Origin: JAJXZJ01 sp050012855 | GTDB lineage: Bacteria; Verrucomicrobiota; Verrucomicrobiia; Limisphaerales; J093 | Reading direction: 5' to 3' | Length of the DNA stretch: 64,000 bases | Assembly (NCBI GenBank): GCA_050012855.1 | Contig: JBEKGJ010000026.1 | Span: forward strand, 3,607-67,606 | In this document: in pieces, positions 14,700-23,724 of the stretch | Position numbering within the stretch: the first letter of the stretch is position 1 | Layout of the letters: every line of letters starts with the position of its first letter | Translations under genes and position numbers: made by a program | Notes under the pieces: model-generated | Database searches by the model: none | Told to the model about the DNA's origin: nothing | Seen by the model: the letters and a program-made list of their open reading frames with translations, nothing else

Positions 14700-16793
14700 A
14701 TGGTGGATGAAGAGCGAACAGGACCGCCGGCGGTGCATCCGCTGGCGGTGAAACGGACGGAACTGGTCTGGGAAGGCAAGTATGACGCCGCCGGCCAGCG
14801 CGTGGCGCCCGTGCGCGTGGTGCTGCCGTTCCAGACCGTCGAGACGGTCAACGAGAGCGCGGCGGACCGGGACGCGCTGGCGCTGTTCGCCGGCCGGATC
14901 ACGGAGAAGAAGCCGTGGCGCAACCGGCTGATATGGGGCGACAAGAAATACGTGCTGCCCTCCCTCCTGCCGGAGTTCGCCGGCAAGGTGAACCTGATTT
15001 ACATTGACCCGCCGTTCGACACCGGCGCGGATTTCTCCTTCACCGCGAACGTGCCGGATCACCCGGACGCGGCCGAAGACGACTCCTTCGCCTTCACCAA
15101 GGAGCCGAGTATCATCGAGCAAAAGGCGTATCGCGACACCTGGGGCCGCGGACTCGACTCTTACCTCCAATGGTTCTACGAAACCGCCGTGCTGCTCCAT
15201 GAACTGCTGCACGAAAACGGCAGCATTTACGTGCATCTGGATTGGCATGTTGGTCACTATGCCAAGTGCGTCTTAGATGAAGTGTTTGGTCAGGACGGCT
15301 GTTTGAATGAGATCATATGGAAGCGCACTTCAGCGCACAGCGACTCCATGACCTACAATCATGTTCACGACGTAATCTTTTTCTACACGAAGACGCCACA
15401 GTTTACCTGGAATCCGCAATACACCGAGCACAGTGAGGATTACGAAACCACCAAATATTGCCACGTAGATGAAAAGGGCCGGCGCTACCGGCTCGACAAT
15501 ATCACGAGTCCAAATCCGCGCCCAAACATGACCTACGTTTGGAAGGGCTTTCCGCCACCGGAAAAAGGTTGGCGCTACAGCAAAGAAACGATGGCGCGAC
15601 TGGATGCGGAAGGGAGAATCTGGTGTCCAAGCGACAAGACCAAACGTCCTCAATTGAAACGGTATCTTGACGAGTCCAAGGGGCGGCCTTTGGACTCGGT
15701 CTGGACGGACCTCAATCCCGTCAACTCCCAAGCAGTCGAGCGAGTCGATTATCGCACTCAAAAACCGGAAGGCTTACTCGAGCGCATCCTCAAAGCGTCC
15801 ACGAATGAAGGCGACCTTGTTCTGGACTGTTTCTGCGGCAGCGGCACGACAGCGGCCGTGGCGGAGAAGTTGAAGCGGCGCTGGATCACCGGCGACCTGG
15901 GGCGTTTTTCCATTCACACGGCGCGGAAGCGGTTGCTGGGGATTCCTGGCGTGCGGCCGTTCGTGGTCCAAAACCTCGGCAAATACGAGCGACAGATGTG
16001 GCAGGCGGCCCAATTCCCGGACACGGAGAAACGGGGAGAGGGGGAAACGGCGAGGGTCGTCGCCGATTCGCCGTCTCCCCCATTCGCCGATTCTCAGCAG
16101 CGGCATCGTGCCTACGTCGAGTTCCTCCTCAAGCTTTACAACGCCAAGCCCGTCCAGGGTTATACCTGGCTGCATGGCCTGCGGGCCGGGCGCATGGTTC
16201 ATGTCGGCGCGGTGGACGGGCCGGTGACGACGGGCGATGTGGCGCAGATCGCCGCCGAGTTCAAGAAGTCCATCGGCAAGGGCGCGGACGCTCCCGCCCG
16301 CAACGGCGTGGATGTGCTCGGCTGGGATTTTGCTTTTGAGTTGAACGAAGTGGCCCGCCAGCAGGCCGCCGCGGCGAACATTCAAATGAAATTCATCCGC
16401 ATCCCGCGCGACGTGATGGACAAGCGGGCCGTGGAGCAGGGGGACATCAAGTTTTTCGAGCTGGGGGCCTTGAGCGTGGACTTGAAGGTGACAAAGCGGG
16501 AAGCCACGCTGAAACTGACGGAATTCGTCATCCCGCCTGACGACGTGCCGGAGGAGGCGCGGACGGCGGTCAAGCATTGGAGCCAATGGGTGGATTACTG
16601 GGCCGTGGACTGGGACAACAAGGGCGACACCTTCCACAATGAGTGGCAGGCGTATCGGACGCGCCAGGACGCGACCTTGACGCTGGAAGCGGCGCACGCC
16701 TACGCCGAGGCCGGCGAGTATAAAGTCGTGGTGAAGGTGATTGATATCCTCGGCAACGACACGACGAAGTCAGTGAAGTTGAAGGTGAAATAG
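14700..16793 (+). CDS. Type III-like DNA methyltransferase (Mod)
   Basis: About 697 residues. An N6-adenine or N4-cytosine methyltransferase of beta-type order: IYIDPPFDTG (motif IV, about residues 101-109) precedes VLDCFCGSGTTAAVAEKL (motif I, SAM-binding, about 375-392). YLQWFYETAVLLHELLHENGSIYVHLDWH is the usual Mod segment. The specificity region lies between and after these motifs, and the C-terminus ends in a small beta domain. ATG 14700 is preferred because HPLAVKRTELVWEGKYD just after it is the usual family start; GTG 14607 would add 31 unmatched residues. An in-frame palindromic repeat near 16020-16100 inserts a Glu/Gly/Ser/Pro loop. It modifies DNA to protect it from the co-encoded Res nuclease 1.3 kb downstream. 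Confidence 0.85.
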   Translation: MVDEERTGPPAVHPLAVKRTELVWEGKYDAAGQRVAPVRVVLPFQTVETVNESAADRDALALFAGRITEKKPWRNRLIWGDKKYVLPSLLPEFAGKVNLIYIDPPFDTGADFSFTANVPDHPDAAEDDSFAFTKEPSIIEQKAYRDTWGRGLDSYLQWFYETAVLLHELLHENGSIYVHLDWHVGHYAKCVLDEVFGQDGCLNEIIWKRTSAHSDSMTYNHVHDVIFFYTKTPQFTWNPQYTEHSEDYETTKYCHVDEKGRRYRLDNITSPNPRPNMTYVWKGFPPPEKGWRYSKETMARLDAEGRIWCPSDKTKRPQLKRYLDESKGRPLDSVWTDLNPVNSQAVERVDYRTQKPEGLLERILKASTNEGDLVLDCFCGSGTTAAVAEKLKRRWITGDLGRFSIHTARKRLLGIPGVRPFVVQNLGKYERQMWQAAQFPDTEKRGEGETARVVADSPSPPFADSQQRHRAYVEFLLKLYNAKPVQGYTWLHGLRAGRMVHVGAVDGPVTTGDVAQIAAEFKKSIGKGADAPARNGVDVLGWDFAFELNEVARQQAAAANIQMKFIRIPRDVMDKRAVEQGDIKFFELGALSVDLKVTKREATLKLTEFVIPPDDVPEEARTAVKHWSQWVDYWAVDWDNKGDTFHNEWQAYRTRQDATLTLEAAHAYAEAGEYKVVVKVIDILGNDTTKSVKLKVK
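16040..16081 (+). repeat. Imperfect palindrome inserted in frame in mod
   Basis: GGGGGAAACGGCGA (16040-16053) pairs with TCGCCGTCTCCCCC (16068-16081) with one mismatch around a 14-base loop. The flanks (ACACGGAGAAACGGGGAGAG, and CATTCGCCGATTCT) resemble a common GC-rich interspersed repeat. The insertion preserves the reading frame of the methyltransferase and encodes a low-complexity loop. Confidence 0.7.
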
Positions 16794-16810
16794 CAAAAAG
16801 GGAGCTTTCT

Positions 16811-18109
16811 ATGAGCGAGCCGCAAAAACCACAAAAGCCTGAGTCAAAAACTGAATCGGAACAAAAGGACTGTTCAATCGAACGGGTGTTCCTTGCGAAT
16901 GATGTTTTACCTAATGCGGCTGACGCTTTTGTTGAGCGCATTGGCTCCATCGAAGATGCAATCAAAACAGCCGACATTGTTCTCGACACAAATGTGCTCT
17001 TGCTCCCCTATGGCGCAGGGGCGAGCAGCTTAAAGGAAATCGTCGCAATTTTCAAACACTTAAAGGAAAAGCGCAGGCTATTTCTTCCAGCCCAAGTTGC
17101 GCGGGAGTTCGTCAAGAACAGGCCGAATAAGTTGTCTGAATTACAACATGGCCTCGCCGAAAAAATAGGAAAGTACGTTGGTATGGAAAAACTGTCTTTT
17201 CCGATATTGGAGGGTGTAGAGGAGTACCAGCAGATAAACGAGGCGATCAAAAATAATACCGAACTCAAAAAAACTCACGCGGCTCTTCTTAGGAAGATAC
17301 GTTTGTGGGAATGGAACGATCCTGTGAATACAGCTTATCGAGATGTATTCACCGCCGATACAATAGTAGAGCCGCAATGTAACAGGGAGGCAACACTGGC
17401 GGAGCTTCTTAAGCGACAGAGACTTCTGATTCCTCCGGGCTATAAAGATTCAGCAAAAGACGATTTAGGAATTGGAGACTTCTTGATATGGAAGACAATC
17501 CTTGAAATCGGCGCAAAGAATAAGAAGGGCATAATATTTGTGAGCGGCGATGAAAAGGCAGATTGGCAACATCGTGCTGATGGGGTTGGATTTTTGCCTA
17601 GATATGAGCTTGTAGATGAGTTCCGCCGGGCATCATCGGGAAGCTCCTTTTACATCGTCTCGTTAAGCACTCTCCTGGAACTTCTCAAAGTTAAGAGCAC
17701 TTCGGTTGACGAAATTAAAAAGGAAGAGACACGGATTCAACAAGCAACGAATGTGGCCGTTGATTGCCCATTTTGTCGGGTAGAAGTTCAATGTTACTTG
17801 GGTGAATATGTAAATTCCTCGGCTCTCCCCATCTGCAAAGCCTGCTCGAATAAGTTTCATGTTCATAGAACTGCACAGGGTATTATTACGCGAAAATCTC
17901 ACTTACCAACAGAGGCTGAAATAGAGTCTGATAAACCAGTGCTGGAAAGGGTCGCTTGCCCTAATTGCAAAACCGAAATCGAAGAATTGCTTGGAACTTA
18001 CGTCGGAGCGACGAGACAGTGTCGCTGTGATACCTGCGGAGCAATGTTTAGTATCCATCGAATTGAGGGCGGCGGGATAAGAGTAGGCTCTTTCAGATTA
18101 CGGGGATGA
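16811..18109 (+). CDS. PIN-like nuclease with zinc ribbons
   Basis: A 432-residue protein. About residues 50-290 carry a PIN-like (PIN_8-type) nuclease fold with ADIVLDTNVLLLPY (first Asp), LFLPAQVAREFVKNR (conserved Glu), DDLGIGDFLIWKTILE (third acidic cluster) and IIFVSGDEKADW (fourth). The C-terminal 120 residues hold two zinc-ribbon-like CxxC...CxxC modules (CPFC/CKAC and CPNC/CDTC), which may bind nucleic acid. The gene lies 17 bases after mod and 6 bases before res. Its coding sequence is visibly richer in A and T than both, suggesting separate acquisition. It could cut RNA or DNA as an additional effector of the restriction locus (inference). GGGAGC precedes the ATG. Confidence 0.75.
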   Translation: MSEPQKPQKPESKTESEQKDCSIERVFLANDVLPNAADAFVERIGSIEDAIKTADIVLDTNVLLLPYGAGASSLKEIVAIFKHLKEKRRLFLPAQVAREFVKNRPNKLSELQHGLAEKIGKYVGMEKLSFPILEGVEEYQQINEAIKNNTELKKTHAALLRKIRLWEWNDPVNTAYRDVFTADTIVEPQCNREATLAELLKRQRLLIPPGYKDSAKDDLGIGDFLIWKTILEIGAKNKKGIIFVSGDEKADWQHRADGVGFLPRYELVDEFRRASSGSSFYIVSLSTLLELLKVKSTSVDEIKKEETRIQQATNVAVDCPFCRVEVQCYLGEYVNSSALPICKACSNKFHVHRTAQGIITRKSHLPTEAEIESDKPVLERVACPNCKTEIEELLGTYVGATRQCRCDTCGAMFSIHRIEGGGIRVGSFRLRG

Positions 18110-18115
18110 ATAATA

Positions 18116-20674
18116 ATGCCGCGCCACGTGAAAGAGAATGTTGAGCAACTCGGCTTGCTGGACGCGCGGGTTTCCACCGCGCCCTGTGTGGCCGCCATCC
18201 GCGAAGCGGTGAAGGCGTGGCGCGAGGGCGGATACAAGGGGGTGACGAACACCACGAGGATCCTCCTGCATCACTGGTTCCTGACCGACCATCGGCTGCC
18301 CAGCGGGCGGAAGTTTGCCTACCACTATTTCCAGCGCGGAGCGACCGAGACGATCATCTACCTGTACGAAGTGGCCGGCGTGCGGCGTAATCGCAGCCTG
18401 GTGGAGAGCTACGCCGTGCGGAGCGATCTGCGGCTGCTGCAATATGACGAGTTCGCCCGGTATTGCGTGAAGATGGCGACGGGCAGCGGCAAAACGAAGG
18501 TGATGGCGCTAGTGATTGCCTGGCAGTTCTTCAACGCCGCGGCCGAAGCCCGTGACGATTTCGCGAAGACGTTCCTCGTGATCGCGCCGAACGTGATCGT
18601 GTACGAGCGGTTGCGGACGGATTTCGAGGGCGGCGCCATCTTCCGGAGCGATCCAGTGATTCCCGACGAACTGCGGGTTTTCTGGGATCTCCAGTGCTAC
18701 ATGCGCGGCGAGAGCGAACGAGGCGGCTCGGTGGGCGCCCTGTTTCTGGCGAATGTCCAGCAGTTCTACGAGCGCGCCGGCGATGACGGCGGGGAGCCGG
18801 ACGTGATGACGGCGGTGATGGGGCCGAGGCCGCCGACCGAGAAGCTGGCGGCGGACAATTTTGAGGAGCGCATTTCCGCCCGCGGCGGGCCGGTGGCGGT
18901 GATCAACGATGAAGCCCACCACACGCACGACGAGGAGAGCGAGTGGAACCAGATCATCCGACGGTTGCATAAAACGGCGGGCGGGTTGGCGGGGCAATTT
19001 GATTTCACGGCCACGCCGCGCCACACGAAGGGGCAGTTGTTCGCCTGGACGGTCTTCGATTACCCGCTCAAGCAGGCGATCATTGACAACGTGGTGAAGC
19101 GCCCGCTGAAGGGCCTGGCCAAAGGCATCACGGAACAGCGGTCGGACATCGCCAGCACGCGCTATCAGGCTTACCTGACGGCGGGCGTGGAGCGGTGGCG
19201 GGAGTACTCGCAGCAGTTGCAACCGCTGGGCAAGAAGCCCGTGCTGTTTGTGATGATGAACGACATGGAGGACGCCGACGACGTGGGCGACTGGCTGCGG
19301 AAGAAGTACCCGGCCGACTTCGGCGGGGACAAGTTGCTGGTGATTCACACCGACAAATCCGGCGAGGTGTCGAAGAAGGATTTGGACGACGCCCGCAAGG
19401 TGGCGCGGGAGGTGGACGATGAGCAAAGCCCGGTGAACTGCATCGTGAGCGTGCTGATGCTGCGCGAGGGCTGGGACGTGCAAAACGTGACCGTCATCGT
19501 GGGGCTGCGGCCCTACAGCGCGAAGGCGAACATCCTGCCGGAGCAGACGATCGGGCGCGGGTTGCGGCTGATGTTTCGCGGGACCGGCTCCGGCTACGTC
19601 GAGCGCGTGGACGTGATCGGGAACGGGAAGTTCATCGAGTTCGTCGAGCAGTTGGAGCGCGAAGAGGAGTTGAACCTGGAGACGTTCGAGGTCGGCAAAG
19701 ACCGGGTGGTGATCGTCACCATCACCCCGGACCCGAAGAAACAGGACGCCGACATCGCCGTTCCCTTCCTGAGTCCGATTCTGACGCGCAAGAAGTCCCT
19801 GGCGGAGGAAATCGCCGGCCTGGACGTGATGGAATTCAATTGTCCGGTTCTGCCGAAGCGGAGCGATGACCAGAAGGCCCAGATGTTCCGGTATGAGGGC
19901 TACGACATCATCACGCTGCAAAAGCTGGTGGAGCGGGATTACCGCATCCCGGAGCCGCAGACGGCGGAGGAGGTCATCGGGTACTACGCCAGGCGCATTG
20001 CCCAAGACGTGAAGCTGCCGTCACAATTCGCGGCGCTGGCGCCGAAGGTGCGCGTGTTTCTCCAAGACAAGGCGTTTGGCGAGACGGTGGATTTGCGGGC
20101 GCCGGCGATGGTGAAGGCCATCAGCAGCAACGTGGCGCAATACGTCACGGTGAAGACGTTCGTCGAGGCGCTGCGCAAGCTGGTGGTGTCGGAACTGCAG
20201 CCGCATCTGGTGAACGCCGGGCGGCCGTTGTCGGAGACGCCCGCGTTCCCGTGGTCGCGTCCGACGCTGGCCGCGGGGAAGTGCGTGTTCAACCTGGTGC
20301 CGTGCGACAACGAATTTGAGAAGGAGTTCGCGAAGTTCCTCCAGCGGTCGGATGACGTGGAGCGGTTTGCGAAGCTGCCGCAGCAGTTCGCGTTCACCAT
20401 CGAGTACACGGACAACGTCGGGAACCTCCGGTACTACGAACCCGACTTCGTGGCGGTGACCACCGATGGCGCGCACTACCTGATCGAGACGAAGGGGCTG
20501 GAGGACGTGAACGTGGCCTTCAAGGACCGCGCTGCGCATCTGTGGTGCGAGAATGCCACCGTGCTGACGGGGACGCCCTGGGCGTACGTGAAGGTCCTGC
20601 AGACGGATTTCAACGAGCTACGGCCCGAGGACTTCGCCGCCCTGCTGGTCCTGCGGAAGGATTTGTTCGGGTGA
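18116..20674 (+). CDS. Type III restriction enzyme Res subunit
   Basis: An 852-residue superfamily 2 helicase-nuclease. VKMATGSGKTKVM is the Walker A motif (about 118-130), NDEAHHTHDEE the DEAH box (about 264-274), DFTATPRH motif III (about 295-302) and QTIGRGLRL motif VI. Near the C-terminus YEPDFVAVTTDGAHYLIETKG (about 775-795) supplies the PD-(D/E)XK nuclease, with the acidic and Lys residues present. Res subunits bind Mod, translocate or slide on unmodified DNA using ATP and cleave it. Length is close to that of family members (about 900). The gene is downstream of mod and the PIN gene. All motifs look intact, so the system is probably functional. Confidence 0.88.
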   Translation: MPRHVKENVEQLGLLDARVSTAPCVAAIREAVKAWREGGYKGVTNTTRILLHHWFLTDHRLPSGRKFAYHYFQRGATETIIYLYEVAGVRRNRSLVESYAVRSDLRLLQYDEFARYCVKMATGSGKTKVMALVIAWQFFNAAAEARDDFAKTFLVIAPNVIVYERLRTDFEGGAIFRSDPVIPDELRVFWDLQCYMRGESERGGSVGALFLANVQQFYERAGDDGGEPDVMTAVMGPRPPTEKLAADNFEERISARGGPVAVINDEAHHTHDEESEWNQIIRRLHKTAGGLAGQFDFTATPRHTKGQLFAWTVFDYPLKQAIIDNVVKRPLKGLAKGITEQRSDIASTRYQAYLTAGVERWREYSQQLQPLGKKPVLFVMMNDMEDADDVGDWLRKKYPADFGGDKLLVIHTDKSGEVSKKDLDDARKVAREVDDEQSPVNCIVSVLMLREGWDVQNVTVIVGLRPYSAKANILPEQTIGRGLRLMFRGTGSGYVERVDVIGNGKFIEFVEQLEREEELNLETFEVGKDRVVIVTITPDPKKQDADIAVPFLSPILTRKKSLAEEIAGLDVMEFNCPVLPKRSDDQKAQMFRYEGYDIITLQKLVERDYRIPEPQTAEEVIGYYARRIAQDVKLPSQFAALAPKVRVFLQDKAFGETVDLRAPAMVKAISSNVAQYVTVKTFVEALRKLVVSELQPHLVNAGRPLSETPAFPWSRPTLAAGKCVFNLVPCDNEFEKEFAKFLQRSDDVERFAKLPQQFAFTIEYTDNVGNLRYYEPDFVAVTTDGAHYLIETKGLEDVNVAFKDRAAHLWCENATVLTGTPWAYVKVLQTDFNELRPEDFAALLVLRKDLFG

Positions 20675-20678
20675 GGGC

Positions 20679-21203
20679 TTAGCTGGTGGTCGGTCGGCGG
20701 ATGGCGATGCGGCGACCCGCCGCCCATAGCTTGAGACGGCGCTGGCATTCGTCAATGGGCAGCCGAGGGTTCGTCTTCATCAACTGCTCCAGACACGAAA
20801 TTGCCGTGGTCAGGTCGAGGATCGCGTCTTCGACCAGCAGATCCAACAACCATAGAATGCCGTGCGCTTCCACCTTGGCCTTCTCGGCGTGAAGACGGAG
20901 TCTATTGTCGCCCGTCAGGAGAATGGCCGGGAGTTGCAGGGCGAGTTGAAACACGGAGCAATCCTCCAACGACAGACTGGGCGGTTGCAGGGCTTTGAAA
21001 GCCAGCAAGGCGGCCATTTCCGTTCCTGTGATCGTCTTCACCCGGAGTTGGCCCGTCAGGACAAACGCCGCCACGGATGGGCGCACTTCCAGCAGCACGA
21101 GGTCCGTCGTGTGGGTTTCGATGCCGAGGCGGAAGTACGCCTCCAACAATCCGGCCTTCTGGAGGTCGATCAGAATGTTCGCATCCTGGATCGCAAGAAT
21201 CAT
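20679..21203 (-). CDS. PIN domain protein, toxin-like
   Basis: A 174-residue protein with a PIN-type ribonuclease fold. It starts with MILAIQDANILIDLQKAG (first Asp, residue 7), has TTDLVLLEV (second acidic) and SLEDCSVFQLALQLPAILLTGDNRLR (third and fourth acidic, with TGDNRLR as the usual late PIN motif). Its ATG overlaps the stop of the upstream XRE-ImmA/IrrE gene (ATGA at 21200-21203), a common arrangement in which a protease/regulator controls a toxin-like partner. All acidic positions are present, so RNA cleavage is plausible. The C-terminal 40 residues are basic. It converges with the res gene, with only 4 bases between the stops. Confidence 0.7.
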   Translation of the reverse strand: MILAIQDANILIDLQKAGLLEAYFRLGIETHTTDLVLLEVRPSVAAFVLTGQLRVKTITGTEMAALLAFKALQPPSLSLEDCSVFQLALQLPAILLTGDNRLRLHAEKAKVEAHGILWLLDLLVEDAILDLTTAISCLEQLMKTNPRLPIDECQRRLKLWAAGRRIAIRRPTTS

Positions 21204-22264
21204 GGCACGAGCTGGAGGGATTCCCGGAAAGCCGCCAGCGGTTTGCCGGCGAGGCTCGCGGCTTTCGAAAGACTGACCAGTTCGCTGGAAGCCGCCCGAT
21301 ACAGCAGTTGTTCAAACCGGTTGGATTGCTCGGGGCCGGGGAACTCCACGGGTTCGGGGTTGCGCCATCCTCTGGCGTTCAAGGCGACGTTGAACCGGAT
21401 GTAGTGTTTCTCGGTGATGAGTTTCAGATTGCGCGCCCGCGCCATGGTAGCGGCGATGGAGATGCCAAAATCGCGCTTTAACTCGAACAGTTCGTTCCAA
21501 CTGACCGCGTCGCGCTTGGCGCCGAACTCCGCCAGAAAAATCTCCCGTGGCATCAGCACCGCTCCGGCAAACGCGTGGCACAGGCGTTCAATGTCCTTCG
21601 TGGTAAAACGATCCTTGTCAAACTCCAGAATCAAGTGGGCCAACTCGTGGAGGGCGGTGAGGCGTTTACGGTCAGCGGGAAAGCGACGGTTCACGACCAC
21701 TACGGGAATCTTCCCCGCCCATCCCGACATGCCGTCGAACTTGTCCGGCGCTTCCAGGTCGTAAATTTTCACTTGATGCTCTTCGAGCATTTCCAGGACG
21801 TTGGGCAGGGCACTCCCGCCCAGATCCCATTTTTGCCGCAGCTTCTCCGCCGCAGTCTCGATGTCTGCGGGTGCGCGAATGACCATGCCGGTCAGCGGGT
21901 TCTCGAAGCCCATGTCCAAACCGAGCAACTGCTCCACTTCCAGGTAGCGCTCGAAGAAGTCTCGGGCTTGTTCCTTGACCGCCTCCTTTTGCTTCACGGG
22001 CATGGTGGCCCGTTTGCGGAACTCGACTTTTTGGAGCGACACGGTCAGCGGGCGAAAGAAGAAGTCCGCGCTCTGCTTCAGGGCGCCCGCCAGCGCCACG
22101 AGTACGTCACTGCCGGGCAGCATCTCGGCCTTTTCGTATTTGTGAAGGGCGGCGTAGCTGACGGCCCCCTCCACTTCCTGCGACAGCGCGCGCAGGGACA
22201 GGCCACGCATTTTGCGGGCCTGCTCCAACCGCTTGGCGAAAGTAACTTTGTGGTCGGTGTTCAT
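21200..22264 (-). CDS. XRE regulator with ImmA/IrrE metallopeptidase
   Basis: A 354-residue regulator-protease. Residues 8-70 form an XRE/Cro-type helix-turn-helix (FAKRLEQARKMRGLSLRALSQEVEG, then SYAALHKYEKAEMLPG). The C-terminal half has the ImmA/IrrE zinc peptidase motif LHELAHLILEFD (His206, Glu207, His210), preceded by IPVVVVNRRFPADRKR. Family members cleave a repressor on damage or stress signals. ATG 22264 is used because the palindromic promoter ends just four bases upstream; TTG 22276 would start inside that palindrome. It is coupled to the PIN gene downstream and probably represses its own promoter. The pair looks like an island-borne toxin-antitoxin-like or stress-responsive module. 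Confidence 0.85.
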   Translation of the reverse strand: MNTDHKVTFAKRLEQARKMRGLSLRALSQEVEGAVSYAALHKYEKAEMLPGSDVLVALAGALKQSADFFFRPLTVSLQKVEFRKRATMPVKQKEAVKEQARDFFERYLEVEQLLGLDMGFENPLTGMVIRAPADIETAAEKLRQKWDLGGSALPNVLEMLEEHQVKIYDLEAPDKFDGMSGWAGKIPVVVVNRRFPADRKRLTALHELAHLILEFDKDRFTTKDIERLCHAFAGAVLMPREIFLAEFGAKRDAVSWNELFELKRDFGISIAATMARARNLKLITEKHYIRFNVALNARGWRNPEPVEFPGPEQSNRFEQLLYRAASSELVSLSKAASLAGKPLAAFRESLQLVP

Positions 22265-22267
22265 GTC

Positions 22268-22306
22268 GGTTGACAAAATATAGTTTTTTATGCTATTTTG
22301 TCAACC
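22268..22306 (-). promoter_or_regulatory. Palindromic operator over XRE-ImmA promoter
   Basis: Two perfect 13-bp arms, GGTTGACAAAATA (22268-22280) and TATTTTGTCAACC (22294-22306), are separated by 13 bases. On the minus strand, -35 TTGACA (22299-22304) and -10 TATATT (22277-22282) are 16 bases apart and lie within the arms. A bound regulator would block the promoter. Transcription would start within a few bases of ATG 22264, implying an almost leaderless mRNA. Confidence 0.75.
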
Positions 22307-22402
22307 GTGATTTTGGGGGTTGTTAGACCCCCCACACGTCCGCCACGTCGACCCTGGCGCGGCGGACTTTCCCGGTGTCGCTGGGGCGCTGGGGGTCCCG
22401 GC

Positions 22403-23638
22403 TCATGCGGCCGCTTGCGCCGGGAATTGGACGATTTCGCCCTTTACCGTCTCCGGGGTGATGGTCCAGAACTTGGCGGCTTCGGCAGGTTTCACGAGCG
22501 CCCGGTAGTGCGCCTGGATTACGTTCGGGCTGTTCCCCGCCCAGGCTGCCGTCTCGCCTTCATGCTGGCAGCGGGCGAGGTGGTAGGAAACGGCGCTGTG
22601 CCTCAGCGTGTCCTGCTGCCACGGGCGGAGGTCCGGGTGCTCGTCCGTCGGCGTCCCCCAACCTACGGTTTCCTTCACCGCGTTGAAATCCTTGCACCAG
22701 TTCGGCGGGACGATCGCGGGGCGCGTGAGGGCGAACGGGGCCAGCCAGGCCTCCAGGTTTTCGCTGATCGCCACTAGGCGACGCGCTCGCATCTTGGCCA
22801 GACTCGCGTCCAAGGTGATCGTCCGCTGTGGCAAATCAATCCGATCCCACGTGATGCGGGCAAGTTCTCTCGGGCGTAATCCGGCGAAGACCGCAAGTGC
22901 CACATACGGGACCAGCAGGCCGTCCTTGTACGCGCTGGCCGCGGCGAGCAGCTTCGCGGTCTGCTCGGGCGTCAAGATGCAGGGCTCGTGGCGCTCGGTC
23001 TTGATGATCGGGATTTTTGCGACCGGGTTCTCGGCACAAAAGCCCTGCTGCCTGGCCCACTGGAAGAAGCCGTGAAGGACGCGCCGGCAGTTGTTCCGTG
23101 TCAACGGGCCGCGTGACGGTTTGAAGATGAGCGGGCGGAGCGTGTCGGCGGTGATCCCCGACACAAGCTGCCGGCCATGCCGAGCGACAAGTTCCAGCGT
23201 CTTGGCGCGAAGGTTCACGAGGCTGTGAGGGCGGAGGTTGGCCGACCGGCGTTCGGCCATGAACTTCGCGACGGCGTCGGCAACGGTGATTTTCGTGACG
23301 GGTTCGCGGTAGTTGTCGAGGTAGAACCGAACGGCTGGGACCAGGGGGCGAGCGCCAAGTTCTGCAAAGGCGGCTTCCGCCTCGGCGACTTGGGCGGCGG
23401 TCAACCGGGTGACGATGGGGCGGGCGGCGTCGACGAGGTTCGTGGCTTCAATTTCGAGTTGCTGTAACCGGGCCAGGGCTTCGCCGTGGCTGGGGAAGTT
23501 CTGACGGATGCGGACGCCGCCACGCCAACCGATTACCCGGTAAACGACCACTCCCGAGGGGTTCGTGAATTCGACGATCCGAAAGGCGCCGCGGCCGCGA
23601 GGGGTGGGTTTCCTGCTCTTTCTTGCGGGTTTCTTCAT
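22403..23638 (-). CDS. Tyrosine recombinase/integrase
   Basis: A 411-residue phage-type integrase. The basic N-terminus is followed by an arm/core-binding domain (about residues 115-215: TVADAVAKFMAERRSANLRPHSLVNLRAKT) and a catalytic domain with AGLRPRELARI (first Arg), TLRHSAVSYH (second Arg) and NVIQAHYRALV (nucleophilic Tyr). The usual His before LRH is Gln/Asp here (WQQDTLRHS), a tolerated variant in some members. Its start at 23638 is 86 bases from a truncated tRNA-Gln(UUG) 3' end, the expected geometry for an element integrated into a tRNA gene. It probably catalyses insertion and excision of the island to its left. Confidence 0.88.
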   Translation of the reverse strand: MKKPARKSRKPTPRGRGAFRIVEFTNPSGVVVYRVIGWRGGVRIRQNFPSHGEALARLQQLEIEATNLVDAARPIVTRLTAAQVAEAEAAFAELGARPLVPAVRFYLDNYREPVTKITVADAVAKFMAERRSANLRPHSLVNLRAKTLELVARHGRQLVSGITADTLRPLIFKPSRGPLTRNNCRRVLHGFFQWARQQGFCAENPVAKIPIIKTERHEPCILTPEQTAKLLAAASAYKDGLLVPYVALAVFAGLRPRELARITWDRIDLPQRTITLDASLAKMRARRLVAISENLEAWLAPFALTRPAIVPPNWCKDFNAVKETVGWGTPTDEHPDLRPWQQDTLRHSAVSYHLARCQHEGETAAWAGNSPNVIQAHYRALVKPAEAAKFWTITPETVKGEIVQFPAQAAA

Positions 23639-23724
23639 GCGGCGTAATTTGCCATTTTACGTGGCAAATGTCAACAAGAAGTTACGAGTACCCAGTAAAT
23701 AAAGGTGAATAGTGACTATGCGCA

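Noticed and set aside
18509..20005. 498-codon minus-strand frame inside res
   Set aside because: His/Leu/Arg-rich shadow of the helicase gene, with no domain.
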